Below are positions 1-8,700 of a stretch of 64,000 nucleotides of DNA, piece after piece (positions within the stretch are counted from its first letter, which is position 1; each line of letters begins with the position of its first letter). The stretch lies in assembly GCA_031425275.1 (NCBI GenBank), contig JANPJA010000036.1, positions 4,782-68,781 of the forward strand. Direction: 5' to 3'. The translations under genes and the position numbers were made by a program. The notes beneath the pieces were generated by a model. That model was not told the DNA's origin. It worked only from the letters and a program-made list of their open reading frames with translations, and did no database searches. The stretch comes from JAIVGV01 sp031425275. Lineage in GTDB: Bacteria; Acidobacteriota; Blastocatellia; Pyrinomonadales; Pyrinomonadaceae.

Positions 1-140
1 CGCTCATGCGGGGGGGCCGCATCAACGTCGTCGCCACGCCCGCCGAGTTCCTGCGCTCCGAAGATTCCTACGCGCGCGCCTACCTCGATACGATTCGGCC
101 CGCGGGCGAATCGGCCGCCGCGCGCGAGGGAGGCGATTGA
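1..140 (+). CDS. Osmoprotectant ABC transporter ATP-binding protein, C-terminal end (partial)
   Basis: Reading from base 3 gives about 45 residues ending in TGA at 138-140. The stretch LMRGGRINVVATPAEFL matches the usual tail of an ABC ATPase after the H-loop: a 'GRIV..GTPEEFL' turn followed by a short variable end. The next gene, 45 bases downstream, is a glycine-betaine/choline-type permease fused to its binding protein, so this is most likely the matching ATPase (OpuCA/ProV-like) energising quaternary-amine uptake. Walker motifs lie outside the window, so the subfamily is inferred from context. Confidence 0.72.
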   Translation, partial: LMRGGRINVVATPAEFLRSEDSYARAYLDTIRPAGESAAAREGGD

Positions 141-185
141 CTCCGGGGCACGGGCGCGGCGTTGGTCGGCCGCGCCTGACCCCGG

Positions 186-1790
186 ATGGATGATTCGATT
201 GTGTTTGACTTCCTCAAAACCAACTGGCCGGAACTGCTGTCGCTGACGGGCGAGCACCTGCGCCTCGTCGCGGTCGCGGTCGCGGTCGCGGTCGCCATCG
301 GTTTGCCCGTCGGGATTTTGCTCACGCGGCGCGAGCGTTTGAAGGGCTTCGTGCTGGGAGTCGCGGGCGTGTTGCAGACCGTGCCGAGCCTCGCGCTTTT
401 CGGCTTCCTGATCCCGCTCTCGTTCGTCGGCGTCGGCGCGCGCGCGGCCGTCATCGCGCTCGTCGTTTACGCGCTGCTGCCGATCATTCGCAACACCGTG
501 ACCGGCATCGAGGGCGTTGACGCGCACGTCCGCGAGGCCGCGGTCGGGATGGGCATGACGCGCGGCCAGATACTCCGGCAGGTCGAACTCCCGCTCGCGC
601 TCCCCGTCATCCTCGCCGGCGTGCGCGTGGCGACGGTCATCTCGGTCGGCGTGGCGACCATCGCCGCCGCCATCGGGGCCGGCGGGCTTGGCACCTACAT
701 CTTCCGCGGCCTGCGGATGAACGACGACCGCCTGCTCATCGCCGGCGCGCTCCCCGCCGCCCTCATGGCCCTCGGCCTCGACTGGCTCATCGGGCTGCTC
801 GAAATTGAACTCGGCGCGCGCGCGCGCACCGTCTCGCCGACGGCCCGGCGCACGCGACTGCTGCGGCTGTCGTTCGCCGCGACGTTGATCGCCGCCGCCC
901 TCGGCCTCGGCCTCGCCGCGTGGCTCGGCGGCGCGCGCGTCTCGACGGGGGGCGACGCGCCGGCGCCGGTCGCGGACGCCGGCGCGCTGGCGGTGCGCGT
1001 CTGCTCGAAGGATTTTACGGAGAGCGTCATCCTCGGCGAGATGCTGGCGCAGGAGTTGGAGGCGCGCGGGGTGAGGGTCGAGCGCGTGTTTGAGCTTGGC
1101 GGCAACCTCTGTCACGAGTCGCTGGTCTCGAATCGCGCCGACGCTTACCCGGAGTACACCGGCACGTCGTTTACGGCCATCCTCAAACACCAGCCCGTCA
1201 CCGATCCGCGCGCCGTCTATGAGCAGGTGCGGCGCGAGTACGCCGAACAATTCGCGGTCGAGACCGGCCCGCCGCTCGGCTTCAGCAACGACTTCGCCAT
1301 CCTCGTGCGCGGCCGCGACGCGCGCGAACTGAGACTGACTACGATCTCGGATGCCGCCGCGCACGCGCCGCGCTGGCGCGCCGGCTTCGGTCAGGATTTC
1401 ATGTCGCGCCCCGACGGCTACCCCGGTTTCGCGCGCACCTACAAGTTAAAATTCCGCGCCCGCCCGCGCGAGATGGACTTGTCTCTGACCTACCGCGCGC
1501 TCGCGGCGGGCGAGGTGGATGTCATCGCCGGCAACTCGACCGACGGTTTGATCGGCTCGCTCGATCTCTTCCAACTCGCGGACGACCGCCGCTACTTCCC
1601 GCCCTACGAAGCCGTCTTCTTCGCGCGGCGCGACGCGCTCGGGCGCGTGCCGCAACTCGGCGAGACGCTCAAAAAATTTGGCGGCGCGATCACGACCGGG
1701 GAGATGCGCCGGCTGAATCTGGAAGTTGACGGGAGCAAGCGCGCCCCGGCGGAAGTCGTCCGCGAGTGGCGGCGCGGCAAGGGCTTCTGA
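186..1790 (+). CDS. Glycine betaine/choline-type ABC transporter, permease fused to substrate-binding domain
   Basis: 534 residues. Residues 1-220 form an inner-membrane permease of the ProW/OpuCB type, with hydrophobic segments near 26-48, 55-105 and 125-205. The EAA loop (EAAVGMGMTRGQ, about 117-128) contacts the ATPase. A further hydrophobic segment near 225-250 leads to an OpuAC-type binding domain (about 267-534: CSKDFTESVILGEMLAQ, then NRADAYPEYTGTS), which would face the periplasm. Such fusions import glycine betaine, choline or carnitine during osmotic stress. It forms an operon with the partial ATPase upstream. A (GCGGTC)n tract at about 272-298 encodes alternating Val-Ala in the first membrane segment. 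Substrate cannot be told from sequence alone. Confidence 0.9.
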   Translation: MDDSIVFDFLKTNWPELLSLTGEHLRLVAVAVAVAVAIGLPVGILLTRRERLKGFVLGVAGVLQTVPSLALFGFLIPLSFVGVGARAAVIALVVYALLPIIRNTVTGIEGVDAHVREAAVGMGMTRGQILRQVELPLALPVILAGVRVATVISVGVATIAAAIGAGGLGTYIFRGLRMNDDRLLIAGALPAALMALGLDWLIGLLEIELGARARTVSPTARRTRLLRLSFAATLIAAALGLGLAAWLGGARVSTGGDAPAPVADAGALAVRVCSKDFTESVILGEMLAQELEARGVRVERVFELGGNLCHESLVSNRADAYPEYTGTSFTAILKHQPVTDPRAVYEQVRREYAEQFAVETGPPLGFSNDFAILVRGRDARELRLTTISDAAAHAPRWRAGFGQDFMSRPDGYPGFARTYKLKFRARPREMDLSLTYRALAAGEVDVIAGNSTDGLIGSLDLFQLADDRRYFPPYEAVFFARRDALGRVPQLGETLKKFGGAITTGEMRRLNLEVDGSKRAPAEVVREWRRGKGF

Positions 1791-1929
1791 ACGGAGGCGC
1801 GAATCTTCCGGCCAACCCGCACGCCCCGGCCCGTGTCATATCAAGTGCGAGGCCGACAGAGGAGCGGCGCGGGATACGCCGCGCGCCGTCGGGTCTCACG
1901 TCGGGGTGTTTAGAAGCAAGGGGTGATTT

Positions 1930-2208
1930 ATGGGAATGCCGGAACGCGAAGTGAGAGTCGCCGCCGGCCGCCGCGAGGGCGACGGGGGGTTGCGGCTCTC
2001 GGTGTTCGCGGAAGATACGGTGGCCGTCGCGCTCGAAGGGCACGGCGAGCGGGCGGCGACGCTGCTGTTGTCGCGCGCGCAGGCCGTGCGGCTGCGCGAC
2101 GCGCTCGACGAGTTGATCGGGGCGCTCGACGAAGAGTCGGCGGGGACGGCCGACTTGGCGGGCGTGTGGCGGAGCGACGAGCGCAGGCAAACATTCGGGC
2201 CGAGGTGA
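1930..2208 (+). CDS. Small hypothetical protein, 92 aa
   Basis: 92 residues, no signal peptide or membrane segment. I do not recognise a named family. The middle has regular beta/helix alternation ending in a helix with the pattern QAVRLRDALDELIGAL (about 58-73). This resembles small bacterial proteins that pair an antiparallel sheet with a C-terminal Leu/Arg-rich helix. The start is ATG 1930; an in-frame ATG two codons later is possible. A weak GGGG Shine-Dalgarno element lies about 8 bases upstream. The gene is followed by a long perfect hairpin (2228-2274), which supports a transcript ending there. Long antisense frames overlap it, so it is probable rather than certain. Confidence 0.55.
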   Translation: MGMPEREVRVAAGRREGDGGLRLSVFAEDTVAVALEGHGERAATLLLSRAQAVRLRDALDELIGALDEESAGTADLAGVWRSDERRQTFGPR

Positions 2209-2227
2209 TGGCTCGTCAAGATGCGTC

Positions 2228-2274
2228 GAGAGCGCGGGCCGCGGCCGTTGACCGCGGCCGCGGCCCGCGCTCTC
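2228..2274. terminator. Long perfect GC hairpin between convergent genes
   Basis: Two 20-base arms (2228-2247 and 2255-2274) pair perfectly around a 7-base loop. On the + strand the stem is followed by AAATTTT. It sits between the stops of the 92-aa gene (+) and the secreted-protein gene (-), where a shared bidirectional terminator is expected. The T tract is short, so termination is inferred. Confidence 0.6.
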
Positions 2275-2367
2275 AAATTTTCGGGCGACGCTGTGGGCGG
2301 GGCCTTGGACGAGGCCGGGGGCGAGACTTCGCGCCGCCCCATTTCTTTAGTCAAACGCCCCGGCCCG

Positions 2368-2745
2368 CTACTTTTTCTTGAGCGTGATGCGGACGGGGTC
2401 GCCGAGCGTGCTGGCGTCGAGGTCGAGCTTCTGGTTCTCGTAGCCCTTGGCTTTGACGATGAGGCGCAGCCGCCCCATGTGGATCGGCGGCAGCACCGCG
2501 ACGCCGCGCTCGTCCGTCGAGTTCCAAGACTCGCAGAAGTAGCCGTCGGTGCGCTCGGATTCGAGCTTGAGATAGACGTTGCGGACGGGGTTGCCGGCCT
2601 CGTCGAAGACGCGGGCGTCGAGTTTGCCGATGCCGTTCGGCTGGGTGGGCGCGCGGCCCTGATTCGGGATGTCGCCCTGCGCCTGCGCGTTGGCGAGCGT
2701 GAAGGCGGCGGCGATGAAGAGGGTGGACAGAAACAGTTTACGCAT
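2368..2745 (-). CDS. Secreted carboxypeptidase-regulatory-like domain protein, 125 aa
   Basis: The start is set at 2745 (MRKLF...), which has AGGAG about 9 bases upstream and a clear signal peptide (hydrophobic core LFLSTLFIAAAF, cleavage after ANAQA). Upstream in-frame codons look non-coding. The mature part (about residues 35-125) is one beta-sandwich of the CarboxypepD_reg type: ARVFDEAGNPVRNVYLKLES opens it, and GRLRLIVKAKGYE carries the 'V.A.GY' strand typical of these domains. Two cysteines are unlikely to be functional, with one at most in the mature chain. The role is unknown; such single domains are common extracytoplasmic accessory proteins in Acidobacteriota. Confidence 0.75.
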   Translation of the reverse strand: MRKLFLSTLFIAAAFTLANAQAQGDIPNQGRAPTQPNGIGKLDARVFDEAGNPVRNVYLKLESERTDGYFCESWNSTDERGVAVLPPIHMGRLRLIVKAKGYENQKLDLDASTLGDPVRITLKKK

Positions 2746-3043
2746 CTTGGTTAAAATCTCCTGAAAGCCTTGTCGGTGAAAAATGTGGGCGGGGAGGGGG
2801 CGGCCCGGCCGTGGTCTCGGTAGCGTCCGCCGGACGCGGGGCCGGATTCGATTATATTTTCCCGCGCGCCGATTGGGAAGCACAAAATGCCCGTCCGGCG
2901 GAAATCAATCTTTTGGGTGAGAATTGGACGACGTTCGCCGCCCCCGCGCGAAAAGTCCAACTCGGGGTGAAGAATTCGTGATGCGCGAACGCTAAAGTCT
3001 CGCTGCTCTCCCGGCTTTTTTTATAAGGTTCGATATTTTTCCT

Positions 3044-4810
3044 ATGGCCCCCGCTGCTCCCGCAAAATTTGCCGACGCGCGGCGCGACCAGTCGCCCGAC
3101 GCGCCCGACCTCGCGCACTTCCGCCGGCACTACCCGCTGACGGTGGCTAACTTCGGCCGGCTCCCCGACCGCGAGGCGTGGCTGCGCCGCGTCTGGGACG
3201 CGGACGCGCTCTGGCGCGCACTCTCCGAAGGCCGCGACGCCGGGCGCGAGGCAATCGTGCGCGGCGCGCCGCCCGCGTCGTTGGCGACCGAGGGCGAATT
3301 CGAGATCGTTTACACGTGCCGCGGCGCGGGGCTGCTCCACGCGGCGTTGATGGCCGGCCGGCACAAACGTCGCGTGCTCGTCCTCGGCGGCGGCGGCGGC
3401 GAGTCGTCGGCCGCGCGCGGCTGGAACGTCTCGGAGGAAGATTTGCTCGCGCTCGAACGCACGGGCCTGTTCACGAAGGAAGAGATCGAGTCGGCCGTCT
3501 TGAACCGCTACCGCGCGGGGCTGGTCAAATTCCACGACGCGGGGTCGCGCGTCAAGGCCGCGCCGCTGTGGTTAGAGGGCGTTCTCGACGTGTCAATCGA
3601 TTCGTCGCGGCTGCTCGCGCTCGCGGCCGAGAAGCTGCGTGGGGGCGAGGGCTGCGCCGTCGTCGAGGGCGCGCGGTTCGTGCGCGCCTACGTCGAGTGC
3701 GACCGCGTGTCAGTCGAAGCGGTTGACAGTGGCGGCGCGCGGCGGCTGTTCGCGGCGCGGTTGTTCGTCGATGCGTCGGGCGCGGACTCGGCGGTCGCGC
3801 GGCAACTCAACGGCGGGCGCGCCGCGACGCACGTCTGCCCGACGGTCGGGACGGTGGCGCGCGGGTTCGCCCGCGGCGGCGGCGGCGGCGGGGGGGAAGG
3901 CGCGGGCGTCGATTTCGGCGTCGGCGAAATTCTCGTCAGCACGGAGGACGCGAGTGCGCACCGGCAGCTCATCTGGGAAGGATTCGGCGGCGACGCGCGG
4001 CGCGACGAATTCGCCACGCACCTGTTCTTCTACGACGCGGCCGACTCGCAGGCCGACAAGTCGCTGCTCGCGCTCTACGAGCGTTACTTCGAGAAGCTGC
4101 CGCGCTACAAACGCGCGGGCGCGCACTGGCGGGTGGTGCGCCCCGTCTTCGGCCACGCCGCGAGCTTCCGCAGCGCCGGCTGGAAGTCGCGCGGGGCGGG
4201 GGCCGCGGTGGCGGCGGCGGATCGCGTGCTGCTCGCGTGCGACGCGGCGGGGCGCACCAACCCGCTCGCGGCGACGGCCGCCGGGGCGCATCTGCGGCAC
4301 TTGCGCCGCTCGGCGCACCTCGTCGATCTCGCGCTCGCGGCCGACCTCCTCGACGAGCGCTCGCTCTCGGAGATCGGCGCGGCCGGGCGCGGCGTCGCGC
4401 AGGCGGCGGGGCTGGCGGACTTCCTTCGGCCGGCGCGGCAGGGCGACCCGGCGGTCGTCAACGAGACCTTGAACGCGGTGATGGCCGCGCTGGGCGAGCT
4501 GGACGAGCGCGTGCGGCGCGAGCTGTTTCAGGATCGGATGACGTTCAGCGCGTTGAGGAGTCTGCTCGCGCGCACCGTGCAACTCTACCCGCGCATTCTC
4601 CACCGCGTGCGCGAGCAGTTCGGCGCGCGCGGCACCGCTTGGCGTCTCGCGCGCGTGGCCGAGGCGGCCTTCACCGAGCGGCGGGCCGGGCGGACGGGCG
4701 AAGACCCGGCCGAGGCGTCCGTGCGGGCCGGCGACGAGAGCGGAGAACCGGCGCGCGAGTTCGCCCGTCACGTCGCGCTCTACAAGCGGAAGCGGGGCGC
4801 GGACGGCTGA
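3044..4810 (+). CDS. FAD-dependent oxidoreductase, flavin-dependent dehydrogenase/halogenase-like
   Basis: 588 residues. A Rossmann-type start appears at about 86-116 (EIVYTCRGAGLLHAALMA, then RRVLVL). In the family this reads V.GGG.AGL. Here the first glycines are replaced by T-C-R, so the dinucleotide-binding loop is degenerate. Later features fit the GR2/halogenase-lycopene-cyclase superfamily: a 'LFVDASGADS' strand (about 240-250) where the flavin-contacting 'DASG' normally sits, and a 'LLACDAAGRTNPLAATAAG' segment (about 396-414) equivalent to the 'GDAAG..dP..g.G' FAD motif. No halogenase WxWxIP motif is seen. The gene is convergent with the twin-motif small genes and lies only 90 bases from them. 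Substrate unknown; cytoplasmic. Confidence 0.7.
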   Translation: MAPAAPAKFADARRDQSPDAPDLAHFRRHYPLTVANFGRLPDREAWLRRVWDADALWRALSEGRDAGREAIVRGAPPASLATEGEFEIVYTCRGAGLLHAALMAGRHKRRVLVLGGGGGESSAARGWNVSEEDLLALERTGLFTKEEIESAVLNRYRAGLVKFHDAGSRVKAAPLWLEGVLDVSIDSSRLLALAAEKLRGGEGCAVVEGARFVRAYVECDRVSVEAVDSGGARRLFAARLFVDASGADSAVARQLNGGRAATHVCPTVGTVARGFARGGGGGGGEGAGVDFGVGEILVSTEDASAHRQLIWEGFGGDARRDEFATHLFFYDAADSQADKSLLALYERYFEKLPRYKRAGAHWRVVRPVFGHAASFRSAGWKSRGAGAAVAAADRVLLACDAAGRTNPLAATAAGAHLRHLRRSAHLVDLALAADLLDERSLSEIGAAGRGVAQAAGLADFLRPARQGDPAVVNETLNAVMAALGELDERVRRELFQDRMTFSALRSLLARTVQLYPRILHRVREQFGARGTAWRLARVAEAAFTERRAGRTGEDPAEASVRAGDESGEPAREFARHVALYKRKRGADG

Positions 4811-4900
4811 GAACTTCAGCCCGCCCGGACGCCCCGCCTGTAACTCCGCTCCCGCCGCGCCGTGCGCATCAGCCGACGCACGCCCTTGCGCGCGCGCGGC

Positions 4901-5203
4901 TCACTCATTGAACAGCTTGATGGTGAACTTTCCGTTGTCGCTGTCGTCGTCCTGATCCTTCTTGCCCTTCGTATTGATCTTCCCGATCTTAATATCTTTG
5001 GCCTCGTAGATGAACTTCTTCTTCACCGGGTCGTAGCTGGACGAGAGGAAGACCGTTGACTCGATGGTGACTGAGCCGCCCGAGATAATGATCGGCGGAT
5101 CGGCGTCGCCGTCTGTGAGGGATTTGATCGGCTTGCCGCCCTTCGTCTCATCTTTACTGCCTTTAGCTTTCTTCTTACCCTTAGCATTCTTTTTATCTGC
5201 CAT
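4901..5203 (-). CDS. Small protein with internal GDADPPIIISG motif, 100 aa
   Basis: 100 residues. The start at 5203 has AGGA about 9 bases upstream. It has a Lys-rich N-terminal segment (1-28), the motif GDADPPIIISG at 32-42 followed by GSVTIES, then a beta-rich tail with alternating Lys/Ile (KIGKIN, KFTIKLF) and an Asp-rich turn at 83-88. No signal peptide, membrane segment or cysteine. I do not recognise the family. The same 11 residues end the neighbouring 59-aa product, and the DNA encoding them is nearly identical in both (about 5082-5110 and 5437-5463), so one is probably a partial duplicate of the other. It lies downstream of a kinase-TPR gene on the same strand. It could be a peptide substrate or precursor; function not known. 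Confidence 0.75.
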   Translation of the reverse strand: MADKKNAKGKKKAKGSKDETKGGKPIKSLTDGDADPPIIISGGSVTIESTVFLSSSYDPVKKKFIYEAKDIKIGKINTKGKKDQDDDSDNGKFTIKLFNE

Positions 5204-5345
5204 CTCTGCCGTCCTTTCTCGAAGTGAAAAGCGGACGCCGGTGCGGGGCGCGGCGCGTGGGGGTTGGAATCCGGCCGCGACGCACGGCGGCGTCGGGCGT
5301 AAAGCGTGAGCCTCCGCGGATCGCGTGAGTCCGGGGCGGGGCGCA

Positions 5346-5383
5346 GGAGGAAGCGGGGCTTTAGGAAAAGCCCCGCTTCCTCC
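5346..5383. terminator. 17-bp hairpin between the twin-motif genes
   Basis: Arms 5346-5362 and 5367-5383 are perfectly complementary, with a 4-base loop. It lies between the stop of the 59-aa gene (5429) and the start of the 100-aa gene (5203). There is no T tract on the minus strand after it, so it may be an RNA-stability or attenuating hairpin rather than a simple intrinsic terminator. Confidence 0.5.
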
Positions 5384-5428
5384 CCCGCGTCAGTTCGCGA
5401 GGTCCCAACTCCGAAACGCGAGGGACTC

Positions 5429-5608
5429 TCAGCCGGAGATGATGATCGGAGGATCGGCGTCGCCGAACGTCTCTTCGGAGCCGCCGCCGCCTGCTTCGGC
5501 CGGTGCGGCGGCCGACGACGACGACGACGACGACGACGCCCCACCATCCTTTTGCTCGTCGCCGTTCATGTTCACCGACTCTTCTTCATACTGTTCTCTG
5601 TCGTTCAT
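5429..5608 (-). CDS. 59-aa peptide ending in the GDADPPIIISG motif
   Basis: 59 residues, ATG at 5606-5608 preceded by a strong GAGGAAGGA ribosome-binding region; stop TGA at 5429-5431. The composition is modular: an acidic N-terminus (MNDREQYEEES), eight consecutive Ser codons (all TCG, residues 25-32), an Ala/Pro stretch, GGGG (40-43), then SEETFGDADPPIIISG as the extreme C-terminus. The last 11 residues are identical to residues 32-42 of the next gene's product. There is no signal peptide or Cys. The layout of flexible spacer plus conserved C-terminal tail resembles a tagged or processed peptide substrate. It starts 96 bases after the stop of the kinase-TPR gene and could be co-transcribed with it. 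Function unknown. Confidence 0.72.
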   Translation of the reverse strand: MNDREQYEEESVNMNGDEQKDGGASSSSSSSSAAAPAEAGGGGSEETFGDADPPIIISG

Positions 5609-5704
5609 CTCGTTTTTCCTTCCTCGGTGTGGTTGGTTGTGGACTTCCGGTCGTCCGTGTCAGTTACCCATCTGGTAGGGTCGTCCGGGCAGCCATGGCG
5701 AGGC

Positions 5705-8700
5705 TCACGCGGGGCGCGCTCCGGCCGACAGCTCACCGAGTTGTCTGCGGCACAGTTGCACATCCGGCCTCGTCTGGTATGAGTTGAAGATTTCCGCCCC
5801 CCACGCCTGCTGAATCTCGGAGAGCACGCGCCCCGATCGCGCGGCGTGCTGCCGCGCGGCGGCCGCGTCGCCCGCGCGCGCGGCCGCCCTCGCCGCCACC
5901 AGCGACGCCCGCCACTCGGCCTCGCGCTGCTCGGCGCGGGCGAAACTCTCCTGCGCGGCGACGGCGTGTTCGAGCGCGGCCCGTGCGTCGCCGCCCTCGA
6001 CGAGCACTTCGGCCAGCGCGAGCCGCGCGTTCGAGAGCAGCCACGGGTCGCCGACGCTCGCGGCCATCTCCGCCGCCTCTTCGCCGAAGCGGCGGGCCGC
6101 CGCCGCCCCGCCGCCCGAATTGGCGAGCGCGAGGGCCTGCGCGAGTTTCGCGCGCACCATAATTTTCTTGTTCTCCCCGCCGAGCGCGGCGGCCTCCGCG
6201 CCCTCCGCGCGGGCCACGGCGAAGCGGCGCTCGCTCAGGGCCATGTTCGCGGCCGTCAGGTGCATCTCCGCGAGCAGCCCCTTGTTCTTCACGCCGTCGC
6301 GGACGGCGAGGGCGGGCGCTTCGGCGAGGAGCGCGCGGGCCTGCTCGTAGCGGCCGAGCGACCAGAGCATATCGACGCGGCCGAGCAGCGTGTAGCCGAT
6401 CCGCTGCCGGTCGCCCTGCGCGCGGTCGATCTCGTAGCCGGCGTCGAGGTGGCCGAGGGCCTCCGCGAAGCGGCCCTGCTGGCCGAGGATGGCGGCGACC
6501 TCGCCGTGCGAGAGCGCGGCCTGCGGGAGATCGCGCAAGCCTTCGGCGAGTTGGAGTTGCTGCTCGAAGGCCCGCAAGGCCTCCGCGTAGTTGCCCTTCT
6601 GCCGGTTGGCGCGGCCGAGAACTGAGAGCACCTGCGCCGCCTCCTTGCGGTAGCCGCCCTGCTGGTAGAAGGCGAGGGCCTGACCGGCGTGGCGCGCGCC
6701 CTCGTCCGTCTCGCCCTTCTGGATGAGCATACTGCCGAAGCTGGCGAGGGCGTTGGCCTCGACGCGCGTCGCCTTGTTGCGGCGGGCGATGTCGAGCGCC
6801 TGCCGGAAATATTTATCGGCGTCGCCGTACTCGCCGCCCGCGAAGTAGGCGTTGCCCAGCTCGATGAGGCTGAGCGCGGCCGTGTTCTCCATCCCCTTCG
6901 AATGCGCGAGGTCGGCCGCCTCGCGGGCGTAGCCGGTCGCCCGCGCCGTGTCGTTCTCCCTGAGCGCGACGACGCTCAACTGGCGCAGCGCGTTGATCTG
7001 CTGCGTCTCGTTGCCCAGCTTCGCCAGTTCGAGCGCCTGTTCCAGTTGGGCGCGGGCCTCGGCGTACTTGCCGCGGTTGCGCAGCATGAAGCCGCGCTGG
7101 TAGAGCACCTCGGCGCGCGCCTCGCTGACGCCCGTGTCCCGGTAGATGTCCTCGGCCCGGCGGAAGGCCGACTCCGCGCTCTCGTAGTCCTGCTGGCGCG
7201 CGTAGAGGTTGCCGACTTTGAGGTAGGCGGTCGCGTACTGCGAGCTGCGCTCGGTGGCGCGCAGGTAACTCTCGACGGCGCGCTTGATGTCGTCGGCCTT
7301 CTCGTAGGCCCGTCCGAGATCGACGTGGAGGTGGGCCTCGTCGGGCCAGCGGGCGGCGAGACGCTCGTAAGCCCCGACGGCCCCGGCGAAGTCGCGCGTG
7401 GCCGTGGCGGTGACGGCTTCGAGGTAGAGGCGGTCGCGCTCGGGCAGGGCGGTGCGGTCGGGCACGAGCGTGTTGACGCGCAGCAGTTCTTGCGAGGCGC
7501 GCTCCGTGTAGTCGAGCTCGGTCAGCGACTCGGCGAGGCTCGCGTGCGCGAGCGCGAATTTGTCGTCCGCCTCGACGGCGCGCTGGAGCGTGCGGCTCGC
7601 CTGCCAGTACGCGCCGTCGCGCAGGAGATCGACGCCCTTGTTGTAGAGTTCGGCGACCGCGGAGTTCGGCTGGTGCGGCGCGGGCCGCGCCCAGCGGCTG
7701 ACGGCCCAGAAACCCGCGAGCGCGAGGACGACCGCCGCCGCCGCCGCCGCGATGGAGAGGCGCGGGCGGCGCAAATTGTCCCCGAGCGTGACGAGGGTCG
7801 AGGCGTGCGAAGTGGCGGCGGAGCGGACGACGCGCTGGGGCACGCCCGTGTCGTCGGCTTCCGACAGTTGGCGGCGCAGCGTCCGCAAATCCGCGCCCAA
7901 CTCCTCGGCCGTCTGGTAGCGATCATCGGGGCGCTTGGCGAGCGCGCGCATCACGGCGCGGTCGAGGTCGGCGGGGACGTTGGCGTTGAGGGTCGAGGGC
8001 GGCGGCGGGTTGACGTGGATGATCTGCGCGGCGATCTCGACGACGGTCGCGCCGGCGAAGGCGGCCCGCCCCGTCAGGCACTCGTAGAGGAGCGCGCCGA
8101 GGGCGAAGAGGTCGCTCCGGGGATCGATGTGGATGCCCTTCGCCTGTTCGGGCGAGAGGTAGAGGGGCGTGCCGAGCATCACGTCGCTGCGCGTCAGTGG
8201 GCGCATCATGGTCTCGGACTCCGGCGTCGAAGCCGTCTCGTGCCCCTCGCCGACGAGCTTGGCCAGTCCGAAGTCGAGCACCTTGATCTCGCCGCGCTCG
8301 TTGACGATGACGTTCGACGGCTTGATGTCGCGGTGGACGATGCCCTGCCGGTGCGCCTCCGAGAGGGCCTCGGCCACGTCCTCGACGATCTCAAGGGTGC
8401 GCGTCAGCGTCAGCCCGCCGTCGCGCATCACCTCGCCCAGCTCGCGCCCGTTGATCAGCTCCATCACGATGAACGGGCGGCCCTCCGGGGTCTCGCCGTA
8501 GTCGAAGACGGTGGCGATGTGCGGGTGCGAGAGGGCGGAGACGGCGCGGGCCTCGCGGAGGAAGCGCGCGTGGAAGGAGTTGTCGGACGAGGGCGCGGCG
8601 TGCGGGATTTTGATGGCGACGCGGCGTCCGAGCCGCGTGTCCTCGGCCGCGTAAACCGTGCCCATGCCGCCCTCGCCGAGGAGGTCGATGATGCGGTAGT

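Noticed and set aside
272..298. GCGGTC hexanucleotide repeat as a mobile or regulatory element
   Set aside because: It lies in frame within the first membrane helix of the permease and encodes Val-Ala, which is compatible with function.
3710..4771. 353-aa minus-strand frame inside the flavoenzyme gene
   Set aside because: High-GC shadow frame: Arg/Ala-rich, no conserved domain, and the sense frame has a recognisable FAD-type pattern.
4901..5203. Double-glycine bacteriocin leader (SGG at residues 41-43)
   Set aside because: The usual hydrophobic/acidic leader pattern before GG is missing and no C39 peptidase transporter is near.
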